Shown: positions 1 through 7,935, numbered from the stretch's first letter. The stretch: DNA of 38,139 nucleotides from Cellulosimicrobium funkei (GCF_001019615.1 NZ_JNBQ01000037.1:1-38139), one strand, 5' to 3'. Numbers and translations are program-made. Notes: generated from the sequence alone by a model not told the origin.

Positions 1-1
1 G

Positions 2-334
2 GGTCACAAGGACGGCGTGATGCCCGGCGGGATCGTCGGCGCGCTGACGAACGAGGCCGGCCTCGCCGGGTCGGACGTCGGCAAGATCGACATCTTCCCG
101 TCCTTCTCCCTCGTGGACATCACCGCGCCGCTCGACGCGGAGACCATGGACCGCATCTCCCGCGCCCGGGTCGCCGGGAAGGCGCTGCGCATCCGCCTGG
201 ACGAGGGCGCGCCCGCGTCGCGCGGCCCGCGCGGCGGCCACGGCCCGTCCGGTCGCCGCGACGAGCGTCGCGACCGCTTCGACCGTGCCGACGACCGGGG
301 CGAGCGCAAGCCCCGCCACCGCACCGCGTACTGA
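2..334 (+). CDS. C-terminal end of a DEAD-box RNA helicase (5' truncated)
   Basis: The reading frame is open from the window edge and ends at TGA 332-334. The visible part begins GHKDGVMPGGIVGALTNEAG and continues through IDIFPSFSLVDI. This matches the DbpA-type RNA-binding domain found at the C-terminus of actinobacterial DeaD/CsdA-like helicases, which unwind structured RNA in the cold and during ribosome assembly. A basic, disordered tail rich in R, G and D follows (about residues 70 to 110), typical of these proteins. The helicase core lies outside the window, so the exact subfamily cannot be settled. The gene converges on the PH-like gene, with a strong hairpin between them. Confidence 0.8.
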   Translation, partial: GHKDGVMPGGIVGALTNEAGLAGSDVGKIDIFPSFSLVDITAPLDAETMDRISRARVAGKALRIRLDEGAPASRGPRGGHGPSGRRDERRDRFDRADDRGERKPRHRTAY

Positions 335-369
335 CCGCCCCGGCGTCAGCCGCCGGCGACGCGAGCAGA

Positions 370-406
370 CGAACGGCCCCGGATCCGCTGGATCCGGGGC
401 CGTTCG
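370..406. terminator. Bidirectional intrinsic terminator between convergent genes
   Basis: A perfect 17-bp stem (370-386 with 390-406) closes on a 3-nt loop. It lies between the helicase stop codon and the stop of the minus-strand PH-like gene. There is no long T-tract, which is usual in very GC-rich actinomycetes. The symmetry suggests it ends both transcripts. Confidence 0.8.
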
Positions 407-430
407 CGTACCGTCCTGTCCCGTCGCGCG

Positions 431-925
431 TCAGGTGCGCGGTTCCTCGTGCGCCTCGCCGTGCGCCTGGACCAGCGCCGCGAGGCGCCGCGCCTCCGCG
501 TCCCCGCGGGCGCCGTCGGCCCGCTGAATCCCCATGACGGCGAGCGTCGACCCGTCCGCGAGGTCCAGGCGCACCCACGCGTCGCCGCTGCCGAACCGGA
601 CCGACACGACCTGCGCCCACTCGAGCTCGCGCGTGTAGATGACGTTGCGCACCCGCAGGCCCGCGCGCGTCGGGACGGCGTGCACGCCCCCGAGGCGCCA
701 CAGCAACCACGCCGCGAACAGCGCGAACGCCGCCAGGGACAGCCGGTTCACCCACGACGTGCCGAGCGGGCCCGTCGCGGACAGCCCGACGACGACGCAC
801 CCGCCGACGACCACGACACCGGTCGCCCACGCCGACACCAGCCCGAACCGGGGCCGGAACGGCCGGTACGGGTCGTCCCGGCGCTCCCCCGGCAGGCCAG
901 GATCTGGGAACGGGTCGGTGCTCAT
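431..925 (-). CDS. Membrane-anchored PH-like domain protein (Rv1417-like position)
   Basis: This is a 164-aa protein with a proline-rich N-terminus. Two hydrophobic segments follow at about residues 30-50 and 60-80. A small C-terminal domain then begins at the stretch VPTRAGLRVRNVIYTRELEW, which fits the bacterial PH-like fold (PF10756 type). Its function is unknown. The domain predicts a cytoplasmic face next to a two-helix membrane anchor. It lies downstream of hisG (61 bp) and near the rib genes, as does Rv1417 in M. tuberculosis next to ribH. The position and the two-helix layout are the main support. I see no catalytic motif. Confidence 0.7.
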   Translation of the reverse strand: MSTDPFPDPGLPGERRDDPYRPFRPRFGLVSAWATGVVVVGGCVVVGLSATGPLGTSWVNRLSLAAFALFAAWLLWRLGGVHAVPTRAGLRVRNVIYTRELEWAQVVSVRFGSGDAWVRLDLADGSTLAVMGIQRADGARGDAEARRLAALVQAHGEAHEEPRT

Positions 926-986
926 GCCGCCACCGTCTCACACCCGCACGACGCTCACCGGCGCCGCCCCCGGGGGGTGAGCGGGG

Positions 987-1841
987 TCAGAGGCGGGACG
1001 CGTGGATCCGCGTCACGAGGATCGCGCGCGCCCCCACGTCGTACAGGGCGTCCATGACCTGGTTCGTCTGGTCGCGCCGCACCATCGCGCGCACCGCCGC
1101 CCAGTCGCGGTCGTGCAGCGGGGACACCGTCGGCGACTCCAGGCCCGGCGTGATCGCGACCGCGCGCTCCACGAGCGCGACGGGCACGTCGTAGTCCATG
1201 AGGACGTACTGGCGGGCCGTGAGCACGCCCTGCAGGCGCCGGCTCAGCACCTCCACCCCCGCCGGGACGTCCGCCTCCGCGACCGCGCGCGGACGGATCA
1301 GCACCGCCTCCGACACGAGGATCGGGTCGCCGAACACCTCCAGGCCCGCGCCCCGCAGCGTCGTCCCCGTCGAGACCACGTCCGCGACGACGTCCGCCAC
1401 CCCGAGCTGCACCGCCGACTCCACCGCGCCGTCCAGGTGCACGACCGTGGCCTCCACCCCGTGCGAGCGCAGGTGCCCCTCGACCAGCACCTCGTACGAC
1501 GTCGCGACGCGCAGCCCCTGCACCTGCTCCAGCGACGTCACCGTGCCCGCCGGGGCCGCGTACCGGAACGTCGACCCGCCGAACCCGAGCTGCATGTGCT
1601 CCACCGCGTCCGCGCCCGAGTCCAGCAGCAGGTCCCGGCCCGTGATCCCCACGTCGACCGTGCCCGACCCCACGTACACCGCGATGTCGCGCGGACGCAG
1701 GAAGAAGAACTCGACGTCGTTGTCCGGGTCGGCCAGCACCAGCTCGCGCGAGTCACGACGCTGGCGGTACCCCGCCTCGCGCAGCATCTCGACGGCGGGC
1801 TCGGACAGGGACCCCTTGTTGGGGACGGCGATACGCAGCAT
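987..1841 (-). CDS. hisG: ATP phosphoribosyltransferase, long form
   Basis: HisG joins ATP and PRPP in the committed step of histidine synthesis. The start at 1841 gives [16 protein letters not shown], the conserved N-terminus, with GAAGG upstream; an in-frame extension to 1871 is not supported. The 284-aa product carries the catalytic domain, including the [11 protein letters not shown] segment. It also has the C-terminal regulatory domain (about residues 205-284, ending [16 protein letters not shown]) that binds histidine in the long, HisZ-independent form. The gene follows hisE after about 109 bp. Confidence 0.96.
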   Translation of the reverse strand: MLRIAVPNKGSLSEPAVEMLREAGYRQRRDSRELVLADPDNDVEFFFLRPRDIAVYVGSGTVDVGITGRDLLLDSGADAVEHMQLGFGGSTFRYAAPAGTVTSLEQVQGLRVATSYEVLVEGHLRSHGVEATVVHLDGAVESAVQLGVADVVADVVSTGTTLRGAGLEVFGDPILVSEAVLIRPRAVAEADVPAGVEVLSRRLQGVLTARQYVLMDYDVPVALVERAVAITPGLESPTVSPLHDRDWAAVRAMVRRDQTNQVMDALYDVGARAILVTRIHASRL

Positions 1842-1950
1842 GACAGGACCTTCGTTCAGGGGATCGGGCAAGGAGCGGGGAACAGCAGGGACGAGCGAGG
1901 GGCGAGCGGCGCTCGCGGCCGGGAGCGAGGACGCTCACCGGCACGGCCGC

Positions 1951-2214
1951 TCACAGATGCTCGTACACGTCCTGCAGGCTCAGACCCTTCGCCAGCATGA
2001 GGACCTGCAGGTGGTAGAGGAGCTGGGAGATCTCCTCCGCCGTCTTCACGTCGCCCTCGTACTCGGCGGCCATCCACACCTCGGCGGCCTCCTCGACCAC
2101 CTTCTTCCCGATCGCGTGCACGCCGGCGTCCAGCTCCGCGACGGTGCCGGAACCGGCAGGTCGCGTCGTGGCCTTCTCGGACAGCTCCGCGAACAGGGAC
2201 TCGAACGTCTTCAC
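1951..2214 (-). CDS. hisE: Phosphoribosyl-ATP pyrophosphatase
   Basis: HisE hydrolyses phosphoribosyl-ATP to phosphoribosyl-AMP, the second step of histidine synthesis. The 87-aa product starts [11 protein letters not shown] and carries the conserved helical core [19 protein letters not shown] and [13 protein letters not shown], with the metal-binding acidic residues of the MazG-like fold. The GTG at 2214 was chosen because it matches the family N-terminus and stands 7 nt after a TACCCT box, as for a leaderless message. A second in-frame GTG at 2235 would add seven residues. hisE precedes hisG, the usual actinobacterial pair. Confidence 0.93.
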   Translation of the reverse strand: MKTFESLFAELSEKATTRPAGSGTVAELDAGVHAIGKKVVEEAAEVWMAAEYEGDVKTAEEISQLLYHLQVLMLAKGLSLQDVYEHL

Positions 2215-2221
2215 GCGCCCC

Positions 2222-2227
2222 AGGGTA
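2222..2227 (-). promoter_or_regulatory. -10 box of hisE, leaderless type
   Basis: The minus strand reads TACCCT, then 7 nt, then the GTG start of hisE. No -35 hexamer is evident. The spacing predicts transcription starting at or beside the start codon. Confidence 0.45.
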
Positions 2228-2245
2228 TCCGCCACCCGAGCGGGA

Positions 2246-2279
2246 CCGGGGCGCGGTCCGCCCAGCGGGCACGCCCCGG
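2246..2279 (-). terminator. Putative terminator of the riboflavin operon
   Basis: An 8-bp GC stem (2246-2253 with 2272-2279) encloses a smaller hairpin (2260-2263 with 2267-2270). It lies 10 bp after the ribH stop, before the hisE promoter box. There is no T-tract, so the call rests on position and stem strength. Confidence 0.5.
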
Positions 2280-2289
2280 CCGCCCCCCG

Positions 2290-2757
2290 TCACAGGTCGC
2301 GCAGCGCCACCACGGTCGCGACCGCCGCCTCCGCGGCCTCCGCACCCTTGTCCTCGCGCGACCCCTCCAGGCCCGCCCGGTCCAGCGCCTGCTGCTCGTC
2401 GTCGCACGTCAGCACACCGAAGCCCACCGGCACGCCCGTCCGCACGCTCACGTCCGTCAGACCCGAGGTCGCCGCCTGGCACACGTACTCGAAGTGCGGC
2501 GTCCCCCCACGGATCACGACCCCCAGCGCCACCACCGCGTCCGCGCCGTGCTCCACCGCCCGCGCGGCCGCGACCGGCAGCTCGAACGACCCCGGCACCC
2601 GCACCACGCTCACGTGCGACACGTTCGCCGCCGCCAACGCCCGGCGCGCCCCCGCCAGCAACCCGTCCATCACCTCCGTGTGCCAGCTCGCCGCGACCAC
2701 CGTCACCCGCAGCCCCGACCCGTCCACGCTCACCGTCGGCGCACCTGCCCCGCTCAT
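2290..2757 (-). CDS. ribH: 6,7-dimethyl-8-ribityllumazine synthase
   Basis: Lumazine synthase condenses the RibD-pathway pyrimidine with dihydroxybutanone phosphate, the penultimate step to riboflavin. The product is 155 aa. Family motifs are visible: [15 protein letters not shown] near the N-terminus, [30 protein letters not shown] with the catalytic-region histidine, and [16 protein letters not shown]. The ATG overlaps the ribBA stop (ATGA), so translation is coupled. It is the last gene of the operon. Confidence 0.96.
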   Translation of the reverse strand: MSGAGAPTVSVDGSGLRVTVVAASWHTEVMDGLLAGARRALAAANVSHVSVVRVPGSFELPVAAARAVEHGADAVVALGVVIRGGTPHFEYVCQAATSGLTDVSVRTGVPVGFGVLTCDDEQQALDRAGLEGSREDKGAEAAEAAVATVVALRDL

Positions 2758-4181
2758 CCCTCGTCCTCCTTCGTCTCGACGCCCAGCCCCTCGCCGGGCT
2801 CCACCAGGCCGACCCCCTCCGGGACCGCCACCGTGTCCAGCAGATGACCCATCGCCACCTTCTTCGTCACCAGGTACGCCCGGTTGTGCTCCCCGTGACC
2901 CACCTCGATCCGCTCCGTCCCCACGACGTCGATGCCCGAGGCCACCAGACCCGTCACCTTCGCCGGGTTGTTCGTCAGCAACCGCACCCGCGCCAGCCCC
3001 AGGTCCGCCAGGATCGCCGCCGCCGCCCCGTACTCCCTGCGGTCCACGGGCCACCCCAGCTCCAGGTTCGCCTGCACCGTGTCCAGACCCGCGTCCTGGA
3101 GCTCGTACGCCCCGATCTTCGCCAGCAACCCGATGCCGCGCCCCTCGTGCCCCCGCAGGTACACCACCGCACCACCCTCCGCCGCGACCCGCTCCATCGC
3201 CGCCTGCAGCTGCGGACCGCAGTCGCACCGCAACGACCCGAACGCGTCACCCGTCAGGCACTCCGAGTGCACCCGCACCACCGGCACCACCTCCGGCCCG
3301 ACGGCGCTCGCGGCCTCCGCACCGACCTCACCGCGGTCTGCCGAGCCGGCCGGGGCGACCGCAGGAACGAGAGCGACGTGCTCCGCCCCCGTGCGCAGGT
3401 CCCGGTACCCCACCACCCGGAACCGGCCGTGCGCCGTCGGGAGCTCCGCCGAGGCGGTGCGGTGCACCCGCCGCGCCAACGCCTCCCGATCCGGCACCTC
3501 CGCGGCCACCGCAGGCGCCGGGTCGTGCACCCGCCGCCACGCCACCAGGTCCGCGATCGTGATCAGCACCAGCCCGTCACGCTCCGCCAGGGCCGCCGCG
3601 TCCCCCAGACGCATCATCGTCCCGTCGTCGTGCACCAGCTCCGCGATCCCACCGACCTCGCCCATCCCCGCCAGGCGCACCAGGTCCACCGCCGCCTCCG
3701 TGTGCCCCGCACGGTGCAGCACACCCCCCGGCACCGCCCGCAACGGCAGCACGTGCCCCGGCCGGATCAGGTCCACCGGACCCGACGCCGGGTCCGCCAG
3801 CACCCGCAACGTCCGCGCCCGGTCCTCCGCCGAGATCCCCGTCGTCACCCCCGTCGCCGCGTCCACCGTCACCGTGTACGCCGTGCGCCGCGGGTCCTGG
3901 CTGTGCGGCACCATCAACGGCAGCTCCAGCGCGTCCGCCCGCGACGCCGGCATCGGCGCGCACAGGTACCCCGACGAGTGCCGGATCGTCCACGCCACCC
4001 ACTCCGCCGACACCCCCCGCGCCGCGAACACCACGTCCGCCTCGTTCTCCCGGTCCGGCGAGTCCGCCACCAGCACCGGTCGACCCGCCCGGATCTCCGC
4101 CAGCGCCTCCTCGACCGACCCCAGGCGCACACCCCCCGTCCCCTCCGGCACGGCGGCGCTCGCGGACCCCGCGCCCGTCAC
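2754..4181 (-). CDS. ribBA: Bifunctional DHBP synthase / GTP cyclohydrolase II
   Basis: This 475-aa fusion supplies both precursors of riboflavin. The N-terminal RibB part makes 3,4-dihydroxy-2-butanone 4-phosphate and shows [25 protein letters not shown] and [11 protein letters not shown]. The C-terminal RibA part opens GTP and shows the zinc cysteines in [18 protein letters not shown], then [10 protein letters not shown] and LLTNNPAKV. Between [10 protein letters not shown] and VVRVHSECL lies an Ala/Gly-rich stretch of about 25 residues that appears longer than usual. Its DNA holds a 12-mer repeated elsewhere in this region. Overlaps of 4 nt with ribE and with ribH indicate coupling. Confidence 0.96.
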   Translation of the reverse strand: MTGAGSASAAVPEGTGGVRLGSVEEALAEIRAGRPVLVADSPDRENEADVVFAARGVSAEWVAWTIRHSSGYLCAPMPASRADALELPLMVPHSQDPRRTAYTVTVDAATGVTTGISAEDRARTLRVLADPASGPVDLIRPGHVLPLRAVPGGVLHRAGHTEAAVDLVRLAGMGEVGGIAELVHDDGTMMRLGDAAALAERDGLVLITIADLVAWRRVHDPAPAVAAEVPDREALARRVHRTASAELPTAHGRFRVVGYRDLRTGAEHVALVPAVAPAGSADRGEVGAEAASAVGPEVVPVVRVHSECLTGDAFGSLRCDCGPQLQAAMERVAAEGGAVVYLRGHEGRGIGLLAKIGAYELQDAGLDTVQANLELGWPVDRREYGAAAAILADLGLARVRLLTNNPAKVTGLVASGIDVVGTERIEVGHGEHNRAYLVTKKVAMGHLLDTVAVPEGVGLVEPGEGLGVETKEDEG

Positions 4182-4801
4182 GACGCGCTCCCGGGGACCA
4201 CGCCAGACACCAGCAGGCGTTCCACGTACTTCGCGAGCACGTCCACCTCGAGGTTCACCCGGTCGCCCGGCACCAGCGCACCGAGGATCGTCGCCTCGAG
4301 CGTCGTCGGGATGAGCGAGACGCCGAACGTCTCGTCGCCCACGTGCGTCACCGTGAGCGACACCCCGCTCACCGCGATCGAGCCCTTCTCCGCCACGTAC
4401 CGCGTCAGGCCCGCAGGCGCCGAGAACACCAGGTCGTCCCAGCGCTCCCCCGGGTCGCGGCTCACGAGCGTCCCGACACCGTCCACGTGCCCCTGCACCA
4501 CGTGCCCGCCCAGGCGCGCGTCCGCCCGGACGGCCCGCTCCAGGTTCACCGGCGACCCCGCCACGAGGTCGCCCAGAGCCGTACGACGCAACGACTCCGG
4601 CATCACGTCCGCCGTGAACGACCCGTCACCTCCGAGGCTCGCGACCGTCAGGCACACACCGTTCACGGCGATCGAGTCGCCCAGCGCCGCGTCCGAGGTG
4701 GCGAGCGGCCCCTCGACCGTGAGCACCGCGTCCTCCCCCTCGCCGCCCGGGAACCCGATGTCCCGGACCTTCCCGATCTCCTCCACGATCCCCGTGAACA
4801 T
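4178..4801 (-). CDS. ribE: Riboflavin synthase alpha subunit
   Basis: Riboflavin synthase dismutates two lumazines to riboflavin. The 207-aa protein begins with the invariant MFTGIVEEIG and has the two tandem lumazine-binding domains. The first has GDSIAVNGVCLTV at about residue 42 and the second has KGSIAVSGVSLTV at about residue 139. GGHVVQGHVDGVG lies between them. Its ATG overlaps the ribD stop by one base (TGATG) and its stop overlaps the ribBA start. Some genomes call this gene ribC. Confidence 0.96.
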   Translation of the reverse strand: MFTGIVEEIGKVRDIGFPGGEGEDAVLTVEGPLATSDAALGDSIAVNGVCLTVASLGGDGSFTADVMPESLRRTALGDLVAGSPVNLERAVRADARLGGHVVQGHVDGVGTLVSRDPGERWDDLVFSAPAGLTRYVAEKGSIAVSGVSLTVTHVGDETFGVSLIPTTLEATILGALVPGDRVNLEVDVLAKYVERLLVSGVVPGSAS

Positions 4802-5924
4802 CAGCCGTCCCGTCCTTCCGTGCTCTTCCTGGACACCACCAGCGCGTCGTCCCCGACGCGCCTCACCTCGACCGTGCGGAACCGGTGCGCGTCGGCGATC
4901 GTCGCCACGCCCAGCCCGTCCACGGCCCGCCGACCGCTCCCCAGCAGCACCGGGGCCACGTACGCGTGCAGCTCGTCGACCGCGCCCGCCGCGAGGAACG
5001 CCGTCGCGAGCGACGGACCCCCCTCCACGAGCACGTGCCTCACCTCACGGTCCCCGAGCCGGGCCAGCACCTCACCGACGTCGCGCGTCAGCAGGTGCAC
5101 CAGCTCGCCACCCTCGCCGCGCACCCGCGCCGACGGGGGGATCCCGCGCAGCCCGACGACGACCCGCAGCGGCTGGTGCGCCGCGAGACGCCCGGCGCTC
5201 GCGGCATCCGCGCGTGCACCCGTGCCGTGAGCTCCGGGTCGTCGGTCAGGAGGGTGCCCGTGCCGACGAGGATCGCGTCGACCTCGGCCCGAACCCGGTG
5301 CGCGTGCTCGCGTGCCGCCGGTCCGGTGATCCAGCGGCTCGTCCCGTCCTCGGCGGCGACGTAGCCGTCGAGCGTCGTCGCGGTCTTGAGCGTCACGTAC
5401 GGCGTGCCCCGGCGCACGGACGTGAGCCACACCCGGAGGAGCTCCTCGCCCTCCGCGGCGCGCAGACCCCGCACGACCCGCACCCCGGCCGCGCTCAGGC
5501 GGTGGGCGCCGCCCGTCGCCACGGGGTTGGGGTCGGCGACGGCGTGCACGACCTCGGCGACGCCCGCGGCGACGAGCGCGTCGGCGCACGGCCCGGTGCG
5601 GCCCGTGTGGGCGCACGGCTCGAGCGTGACGACGGCGGTCGCGCCGGCGACGTCGACGCCGCGCCGCCGGGCGTCGGCGAGGGCCGCGGCCTCGGCGTGC
5701 AGCGTGCCCGCACCACGGTGGTATCCCTCGGCGAGCACGGGCCGCGGGTGCGGGTCCAGAGATTCCGGAGAGGCGCCGTCGGCCACCGGCCGACCGCCTG
5801 GGGCGGGGCCCAGGAGCACGCAGCCGACCCGAGGGTTGGGCCCGTGCGCGGGCCCGCGAGCCGCGAGCACGAGCGCGCGCGCCATCGCGGCGTCGATCGT
5901 CAGGGTGCGGGGGCGCTCGCCCAT
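4801..5924 (-). pseudogene. ribD: Bifunctional deaminase/reductase RibD, frameshifted as sequenced
   Basis: RibD deaminates and then reduces the pyrimidine made by GTP cyclohydrolase II. The ATG at 5924 follows a strong GGGAGGAGG site. The deaminase half is intact, with the zinc motifs HAEAAAL and EPCAHTGRTGPCADAL. The reductase half begins TPYVTLKTATTLDGYVAAED and reaches DDPELTAR. The frame then changes at about 5209-5216. Downstream homology (HQPLRVVVGLRG, HVLVEGGPSLATAFL) lies in the frame that ends at 4801, while the original frame runs to a stop at 5088. The gap equals one missing base or two extra. Explanations are a sequencing error, a real mutation, or a short insertion. The pathway has no other RibD in view, and the neighbours are intact. 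Confidence 0.85.
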
Positions 5925-5973
5925 CGTCCTCCTCCCGGGCACGAGCGCTCCGGGGCGAGGGCGGGCGGCGGGG

Positions 5974-6087
5974 TCAGGCCTGGACCGGCCCGACGGCGTC
6001 GCTCACCACGGCGAGGCTGTCGCCGTCACGAACGGGTGCGCCGACGGGTCGCCGGAGCACCACGCTCTGGGCGTGGCCGCGCCGCAC
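5974..6087 (-). CDS. Candidate leader ORF between FMN riboswitch and ribD
   Basis: A 37-codon ORF starts at GTG 6087 and stops at 5974, about 50 nt before ribD. GGGAGG (6094-6099), part of the conserved 3' end of the FMN aptamer, lies 6 nt before the start, a good ribosome-binding distance. The start codon itself overlaps the 3' strand of aptamer stem P1. Of 37 sense codons, 33 end in G or C, as expected for a real gene here. The peptide begins MRRGHAQSVVLRRPVGAPV and contains GDSLAVVSDAVG; I recognise no family. It could be a leader peptide coupling riboswitch state to ribD translation, or chance. Confidence 0.45.
   Translation of the reverse strand: MRRGHAQSVVLRRPVGAPVRDGDSLAVVSDAVGPVQA
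6060..6076 (-). other. Small hairpin just downstream of the FMN aptamer
   Basis: A 6-bp stem (6060-6065 with 6071-6076) with a 5-nt loop follows the aptamer on the minus strand. It is followed by a 9-nt copy (6052-6060) of the 5' P1 strand of the aptamer (6197-6205). It may belong to the expression platform. No T-tract is present, so control is more likely at translation or by Rho than by an intrinsic terminator. Confidence 0.35.
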
Positions 6088-6207
6088 GTGCTTCCTCCCA
6101 TCCGGACTGTCACCGTCGGTCCTGGAGTTCCACCAGGTCAACCGCGCGTGGGCGCGGGTCGCGGACTGTCACCGCCGGCTCGGAATTGCACCGACCCCGG
6201 AGCACGT
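6086..6207 (-). ncRNA. FMN riboswitch (RFN element) of the riboflavin operon
   Basis: On the minus strand the P1 stem ACGTGCT/AGCACGT (6201-6207 with 6086-6092) encloses the classic conserved blocks. In order they are TCGGTGCAATTCCGAGCC, CGGTGACAGTCCGCGACC, a variable arm, GACCTGGTGGAACTCC, and GACGGTGACAGTCCGGATGG followed by GAGGAAGCACG. This is the standard FMN aptamer found before rib operons. FMN binding would lower expression of ribD-ribE-ribBA-ribH. The aptamer ends about 160 nt before ribD. Confidence 0.97.
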
Positions 6208-6235
6208 TCGTGCGTACTGCTGCTTTCAACCGAGC

Positions 6236-6241
6236 ATGCTA
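6236..6241 (-). promoter_or_regulatory. Possible -10 box of the riboflavin operon
   Basis: TAGCAT on the minus strand lies about 30 nt before the FMN aptamer, where the promoter should be. No convincing -35 is present. The rest of 6242-6383 holds no gene. It contains an unusually AT-rich patch (about 6364-6378) of unknown role. Confidence 0.25.
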
Positions 6242-6383
6242 CTCGCGCATTCCTCGGCACCGACACGTCCGCCCGTCGAGCGAACGTGAACCGGGCCACC
6301 CCGCTCCTCCGTGCTGGTTGGTGAGGTGTCTCGGTACGGTGGGGCGGTTATGGCCGCTTGGCACACTATTTTTATCGGTACGA

Positions 6384-6414
6384 GAGAAGGAGCCCTCCGC
6401 TCGGGCTCCTTCTC
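6384..6414 (-). terminator. Hairpin terminator after rpe
   Basis: A perfect 12-bp stem (6384-6395 with 6403-6414) and 7-nt loop starts 10 bp after the rpe stop codon. On the minus strand it is followed by an A-rich rather than T-rich stretch. It isolates rpe from the riboflavin operon. Confidence 0.7.
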
Positions 6415-6424
6415 GGGTCGGCCG

Positions 6425-7093
6425 TCAGTGCGCGTGCGCCGAGGCCTCCGCCAGCTCGCGCAGCGCCTGGATCTCGCCCGGCACGCTCTCCGCCCCGTAC
6501 ACCGCCGACCCCGCGACGAAGACGTTCGCCCCCGCGTCGGCCGCCCGCTCGATCGTCGAGCGCGACACTCCCCCGTCGACCTGGATCCACACGTCCAGAC
6601 CCGACTCGCTCACGGCCTCGCGGGCCCGTCGGATCTTGGGGAGCGTCCCGTCGATGAACGACTGCCCGCCGAAGCCCGGCTCGACCGTCATGACGAGGAT
6701 CATGTCGACCTCCGCCAGAAGGTCCAGGAAGGGCTCCACAGGCGTCGCAGGGCGCAGCGCGAGGCCCGCGCGGGCCCCCAGGCGCCGGAGCTCGCGAGCG
6801 AGCCGTACAGGGGCAGCAGCGGCCTCGGCGTGGAACGTCACGGACGCCGCCCCGGCCTCCGCGTACGCCGGCGCCCAGCGGTCCGGGTCCTCGATCATGA
6901 GGTGCGCGTCGATCGGGACCGGTGACACCTGCGCCAGACGCTCGAAGACGGGAAGCCCGATCGTGAGGTTCGGCACGAAGTGGTTGTCCATCACGTCGAC
7001 GTGCGCGTAGTCCGCGGTCGAGATGGCGTTCAGGTCGCGCTCGAGGTTCGCGAAGTCGGCGGACAGGATGCTCGGTGCGATGAGGGCTGCCAT
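6425..7093 (-). CDS. rpe: Ribulose-phosphate 3-epimerase
   Basis: Rpe interconverts ribulose 5-phosphate and xylulose 5-phosphate in the pentose phosphate pathway and so helps supply the ribulose phosphate used by RibB. The 222-aa TIM-barrel enzyme starts with [14 protein letters not shown]. It shows [16 protein letters not shown] (metal-binding His and catalytic Asp), [25 protein letters not shown] and QVDGGVS with the second catalytic Asp. The ATG at 7093 fits the family length and stands 6 nt after a TAGGCT box. Confidence 0.97.
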   Translation of the reverse strand: MAALIAPSILSADFANLERDLNAISTADYAHVDVMDNHFVPNLTIGLPVFERLAQVSPVPIDAHLMIEDPDRWAPAYAEAGAASVTFHAEAAAAPVRLARELRRLGARAGLALRPATPVEPFLDLLAEVDMILVMTVEPGFGGQSFIDGTLPKIRRAREAVSESGLDVWIQVDGGVSRSTIERAADAGANVFVAGSAVYGAESVPGEIQALRELAEASAHAH

Positions 7094-7099
7094 GGCCCC

Positions 7100-7105
7100 A
7101 GCCTA
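7100..7105 (-). promoter_or_regulatory. -10 box of rpe, leaderless type
   Basis: TAGGCT on the minus strand, then 6 nt, then the rpe ATG. The same hexamer at the same distance serves the divergent GNAT gene. Confidence 0.5.
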
Positions 7106-7134
7106 GGGCGCGTCCTGCCCCGCAGCCGCGCCCG

Positions 7135-7140
7135 TAGGCT
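7135..7140 (+). promoter_or_regulatory. -10 box of the GNAT gene, leaderless type
   Basis: TAGGCT on the plus strand, then 6 nt, then the GTG start at 7147. It mirrors the rpe box across the 53-bp divergent gap. Confidence 0.5.
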
Positions 7141-7146
7141 CGTCCG

Positions 7147-7728
7147 GTGAGCACCCTCCCCTCCCCCGGCCCGACCACCCCGTCGGCAGCGGCTCACCCG
7201 ACCGTGACGGTGCGCCCCGCCACCGCGGACGACCTCGCGCGCGTCGCCGAGATCGCCGCCCCGTTCGTCCGCGACACGTGCGTGACGTTCGAGGAGGAGC
7301 TCTGGGACGTCCCGGCGTGGCAGCGCAAGCTCGACGACGTCACCGCGCGCGGCCTGCCGTTCCTCGTCGCCGAGGTCGACGGCACGACCCGGCCGGACGG
7401 CACGAGCGACCCGGTGGTCGCGGGCTACGCCTACGCGTCCGCGTGGCGCCCGAAGCCCGCGTACCGGCACACCGCAGAGGACACGATCTACCTCGACCCC
7501 GCCTTCGCCGGGCGCGGGATCGGCACCGCGCTCCTCGCCGCGCTCCTGGAGGCGTGCACCGCGGCGGGGGTCCGCCAGGTCATGTCCGTCGTCGCCGACG
7601 TGCCCGAGGCCGCGGGCTCGCTCCCCCTCCACCGCCGCTTCGGCTTCGCCGAGGCCGGCCGCCTGACCGCCGTCGGCTTCAAGCACGGCCGCTGGGTCGA
7701 CACGATCCTCCTCCAGCGCTCTCTCTGA
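7147..7728 (+). CDS. GNAT N-acetyltransferase, phosphinothricin acetyltransferase-like
   Basis: This 193-aa protein has a short disordered N-terminus and then the GNAT fold from VTVRPATADDLARVAEIAAP. The acetyl-CoA loop appears as DPAFAGRGIGTALLAAL (about residues 118-134), followed by SVVADVPEAAGSLPLHRRFG and a C-terminal VGFKHGRWVDTILLQR. These are the Pat/Bar and MnaT pattern. Relatives acetylate phosphinothricin, methionine sulfoximine or similar amino acids; the native substrate is not evident. The GTG start has no ribosome-binding site but a -10 box 6 nt upstream. The gene stands alone on the plus strand. Confidence 0.88.
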   Translation: MSTLPSPGPTTPSAAAHPTVTVRPATADDLARVAEIAAPFVRDTCVTFEEELWDVPAWQRKLDDVTARGLPFLVAEVDGTTRPDGTSDPVVAGYAYASAWRPKPAYRHTAEDTIYLDPAFAGRGIGTALLAALLEACTAAGVRQVMSVVADVPEAAGSLPLHRRFGFAEAGRLTAVGFKHGRWVDTILLQRSL

Positions 7729-7747
7729 CCCGGACCGCGCGACATGT

Positions 7748-7853
7748 CGAGCGAGAACCGTGGTTGGCCCGAGGGAGAAGGGCAGCCCGCCGAGGTAGAG
7801 GCCTGGTAGCGCGAGGGAGAGCCGGGGTCCCACGAGGCAGAACGGTGGTCACC
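7748..7853 (+). repeat. Five 21-nt degenerate tandem repeats (left array)
   Basis: Units start at 7748, 7770, 7791, 7812 and 7833, so the period is 21-22 nt. Each opens CGAG, followed by a purine run such as GGAGA, then a variable CCGTGGT-like core. The same unit recurs on the opposite strand at 8139-8200. The array begins 19 bp after the GNAT stop codon. No spacers separate the units, so it is not CRISPR. Confidence 0.75.
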
Positions 7854-7857
7854 TGCC

Positions 7858-7883
7858 CGACGGCGGTCGGACGCGCGCCGTCG
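7858..7883. repeat. 8-bp inverted repeat
   Basis: CGACGGCG at 7858-7865 pairs with CGCCGTCG at 7876-7883 around a 10-nt loop. It lies directly after the left repeat array and is one of several hairpins in this gene-free island. Confidence 0.5.
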
Positions 7884-7935
7884 TCGGTGTCGCTACCGCG
7901 AGGTGGCTGGCTCGCGATGTCGGCCGCGTCGCGAA

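Noticed and set aside
4801-5942. Two separate genes, a stand-alone deaminase and a stand-alone reductase
   Set aside because: The break falls inside the reductase domain, and the second frame has no start codon that would restore the missing N-terminal part.
2844-7010. Very long open frame on the plus strand, about 1390 codons, rich in R, H and P
   Set aside because: It is antisense to ribBA, ribE, ribD and rpe, which have clear homology. At this GC content stops are rare and long shadow frames are expected.
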